Positions 63,925 through 64,000 of a stretch of 64,000 nt of DNA are shown here, piece by piece. How positions within the stretch are numbered: the first letter of the stretch is position 1; each line of letters starts with the position of its first letter. The notes below the pieces were generated by a model, which had not been told where the DNA came from, made no database searches, and saw nothing but the letters and a program-made list of their open reading frames with translations. The DNA comes from Chinchilla lanigera (lineage: Eukaryota; Chordata; Mammalia; Rodentia; Chinchillidae): the NCBI RefSeq assembly GCF_000276665.1, contig NW_004955466.1, positions 5,898,232 through 5,962,231 of the forward strand, written 5' to 3'. A program made the translations under genes and the position numbers.

Positions 63925-64000
63925 TGCTATCTCTGTCTTCCTGAGAAACCACTTTGAAGATACCACCACGTATTACAGCAGCCATTGATATTTTCCTACT
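63925..64000 (+). repeat. Copy of ERV-transcript 3' module, cut by window edge
   Basis: About 73 bases beginning CTCTGTCTTCCTGAGAAACC match 43918-43990 with only a few C/T differences (TTTGAAGATACCACCACGTA, CAGCAGCCATTGATATTTTC). Both copies keep the same short open frame ending at the same TGA. The element continues beyond the window. Confidence 0.85.

Overview
The window is mammalian, and rodent on SINE evidence. Two young SINE families saturate it: tRNA-Ala-derived ID elements and 7SL-derived B1 elements. Older copies are joined as B1-ID dimers (B1-dID type). Those dimers, together with an ID tail reading GGTACCGGAGAAAAACC and a B1 with a partly duplicated 3' half, point to a non-murid rodent. 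Castorimorpha (beaver/kangaroo-rat side) is my best inference from the repeat types only; no gene here names the species.

No protein-coding gene can be called with confidence. Most long open frames run through SINEs, microsatellites, a minisatellite or GC-rich non-coding DNA. Four short segments have splice-site grammar and non-repetitive open frames: + strand 2041-2116, and - strand 27915-28038, 24955-25105 and 50742-50769. They are listed as low-confidence exon candidates with no product assigned. No rRNA, snRNA, functional tRNA or CRISPR array was recognised.

Layout. 0-5.6 kb: a MIR, a direct repeat, the best exon candidate, a block of nested tandem duplications resembling an LTR, a small hAT-like MITE and an L2 3' end. 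5.6-13 kb: AT-rich unique DNA with scattered ID/B1 copies and a MLT2-like LTR. 13-21 kb: an old hAT (MER-type) copy, an L1 3' end and a long decayed L2 whose relic still shows reverse-transcriptase residues. 21.6-22.3 kb: a minisatellite with an 87-bp higher-order unit, broken by a 100-N assembly gap. 22.3-36 kb: unique DNA, SINEs, a MIR interrupted by a B1-dID and a second hAT-like MITE, and a MaLR LTR. 36.9-37.8 kb: an inverted duplication of a B1 fused to a non-B1 head. 39-60 kb: dense SINEs and microsatellites. 43.4-44.5 kb: a retroposed fragment of an endogenous retrovirus-like transcript (nucleocapsid zinc knuckle and protease relics), inserted inside a B1. A copy of its 3' repeat reappears at the right edge of the window.

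The recoverable biology is transposon stratigraphy: MIR, L2, L1M, MaLR and hAT fossils were overlaid by B1-dID and then by young B1 and ID copies with intact target-site duplications (TSDs). The window is best read as intronic or intergenic sequence.
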